From positions 1-23,163 of the forward strand of contig CAJQOB010000057.1 of NCBI GenBank assembly GCA_905479845.1: 23,163 bases of DNA, read 5' to 3'. The position numbers were made by a program, and so were the translations under genes. The stretch comes from an uncultured Flavobacteriales bacterium (GTDB taxonomy: Bacteria; Bacteroidota; Bacteroidia; Flavobacteriales_D; Crocinitomicaceae). Below the pieces are notes generated by a model. The model worked only from the letters and a program-made list of their open reading frames with translations. It had not been told where the DNA came from and searched no databases. Numbering within the stretch: the stretch's first letter is position 1; the number at the start of each line of letters is the position of its first letter. Positions 22,485 through 23,163 of this stretch are shown piece after piece.

Positions 22485-23127
22485 TGTAGGAATAGCAGAA
22501 GATCAAGAAATATTTAGATCGGCACTCGGACATTTATTGAATAGTTTCAGCGGAGTATCCGTTGTGGCACAGGCAGAAAATGGAAAATTGCTTCTAGAAC
22601 ACGTTGACATCGACAACGTGGATATTGCAATTATCGACTACAAGATGCCAATCATGGGAGGAATTGAAACGAGTAAATTACTTCGCACGAAGCATCCAAG
22701 CATGAAAATTATCATTCTATCTATGTTTGATGATGAAAGTTTCGTTGAGAAGGCGATTGAAAATGGTGCAAATGCTTATTTGTCAAAAGACGACGATTTG
22801 GAAGAATTGGAAATGGCAATGCACAGTGTCCTGGATAATGAGTATTACTTCAATGATCGTATCTCGAAGATTTTCATTCGATCTATGATCAGTAAAGGTA
22901 AAATCGCTCCTACATTCATCAACAATGAATTGAGTTTTACTCAAATGGAGGTATCGATACTTGACCTTATGTCGAAAGAATTGACAACTCAAGAAATTGC
23001 TGATAAATTATACAGAAGTACACGTACAATTGATAAACATCGAAGTGAAATGATGAAGAAAACTGGAACAAAGAATTCCATTGGACTTATCATGTACGGA
23101 ATTAAGAAAGGTTTGATTAAAGCTTAG
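22471..23127 (+). CDS. NarL/LuxR-type response regulator
   Basis: The 218-residue protein is full length: a receiver domain with Glu10/Asp11, phosphoacceptor Asp56 in IIDYKMP, Ser in IILSMF and Lys in YLSKDDD, and a C-terminal GerE-type HTH (LSFTQMEVSILDLMSKELTT then QEIADKLYRSTRTIDKHRSEM). It would bind DNA as a dimer after phosphorylation by the kinase encoded just upstream. The start overlaps the kinase gene by 14 bases. The target genes are not known; the own cassette is a natural candidate. The stop codon lies 36 bases before the window edge. Confidence 0.95.
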   Translation: MKNISVGIAEDQEIFRSALGHLLNSFSGVSVVAQAENGKLLLEHVDIDNVDIAIIDYKMPIMGGIETSKLLRTKHPSMKIIILSMFDDESFVEKAIENGANAYLSKDDDLEELEMAMHSVLDNEYYFNDRISKIFIRSMISKGKIAPTFINNELSFTQMEVSILDLMSKELTTQEIADKLYRSTRTIDKHRSEMMKKTGTKNSIGLIMYGIKKGLIKA

Positions 23128-23163
23128 TAAAGGTTCTAACAAAGAATTCTAGTCGCACTGCAT

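Overview
The window looks like chromosomal DNA of a Bacteroidota member, most likely a flavobacterium of the order Flavobacteriales (Fluviicola/Cryomorpha-like; this placement is inference). Reasons: AT-rich base composition, a type III glutamine synthetase, Bacteroidota-restricted families (DUF4494, DUF2141, WG-repeat and beta-helix surface proteins, active/inactive M16 pairs), near absence of Shine-Dalgarno sites, and several boxes fitting the Bacteroidota -7 promoter consensus TAnnTTTG directly upstream of start codons.

Layout. 1-1337 (-): 5'-complete but 3'-truncated WG-repeat protein, with a textbook TTTG-N19-TAnnTTTG promoter. 1452-1709 (-): ribosomal protein bL31 type B with its own terminator. 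1946-3361 (+): beta-helix lipoprotein. 3362-3809: non-coding stretch with a GGTTT microsatellite, a GC-richer element that may be a dispersed repeat, and the glnN terminator. 3816-5996 (-): glutamine synthetase III. 6478-8333 (+): soluble PAS/PAS histidine kinase plus a receiver-only regulator, followed by a small membrane protein. 8885-10117 (-): cytosolic M16 peptidase. 10298-11547 (-): DUF4494 gene plus pdxH. 11712-13661 (+): tight operon of FkbM methyltransferase, sterol-desaturase-type hydroxylase and DUF2141 protein. 13658-14740 (-): secreted propeller-like protein. 14895-18494 (+): exported M16 pair (catalytic plus inactive subunit with a LolA-like tail) closed by a strong terminator. 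18608-20272 (+): OmpA-like domain protein, DUF2461 protein and a methylguanine methyltransferase gene interrupted by one in-frame TGA. 20237-20524 (-): possible DUF3606-like small gene. 20711-23127 (+): four-gene cassette of a small CPxxC protein, a 7-TM protein, a HisKA_3 kinase and a LuxR-type response regulator.

Most of the window is ordinary core or lineage-typical gene content; there are no mobile elements, rRNA, tRNA or CRISPR arrays that I can see. The most attractive candidates for something undescribed are the four-gene signalling cassette at the right end, the nonsense-interrupted ogt gene, and the apparently leaderless promoter/start arrangements.
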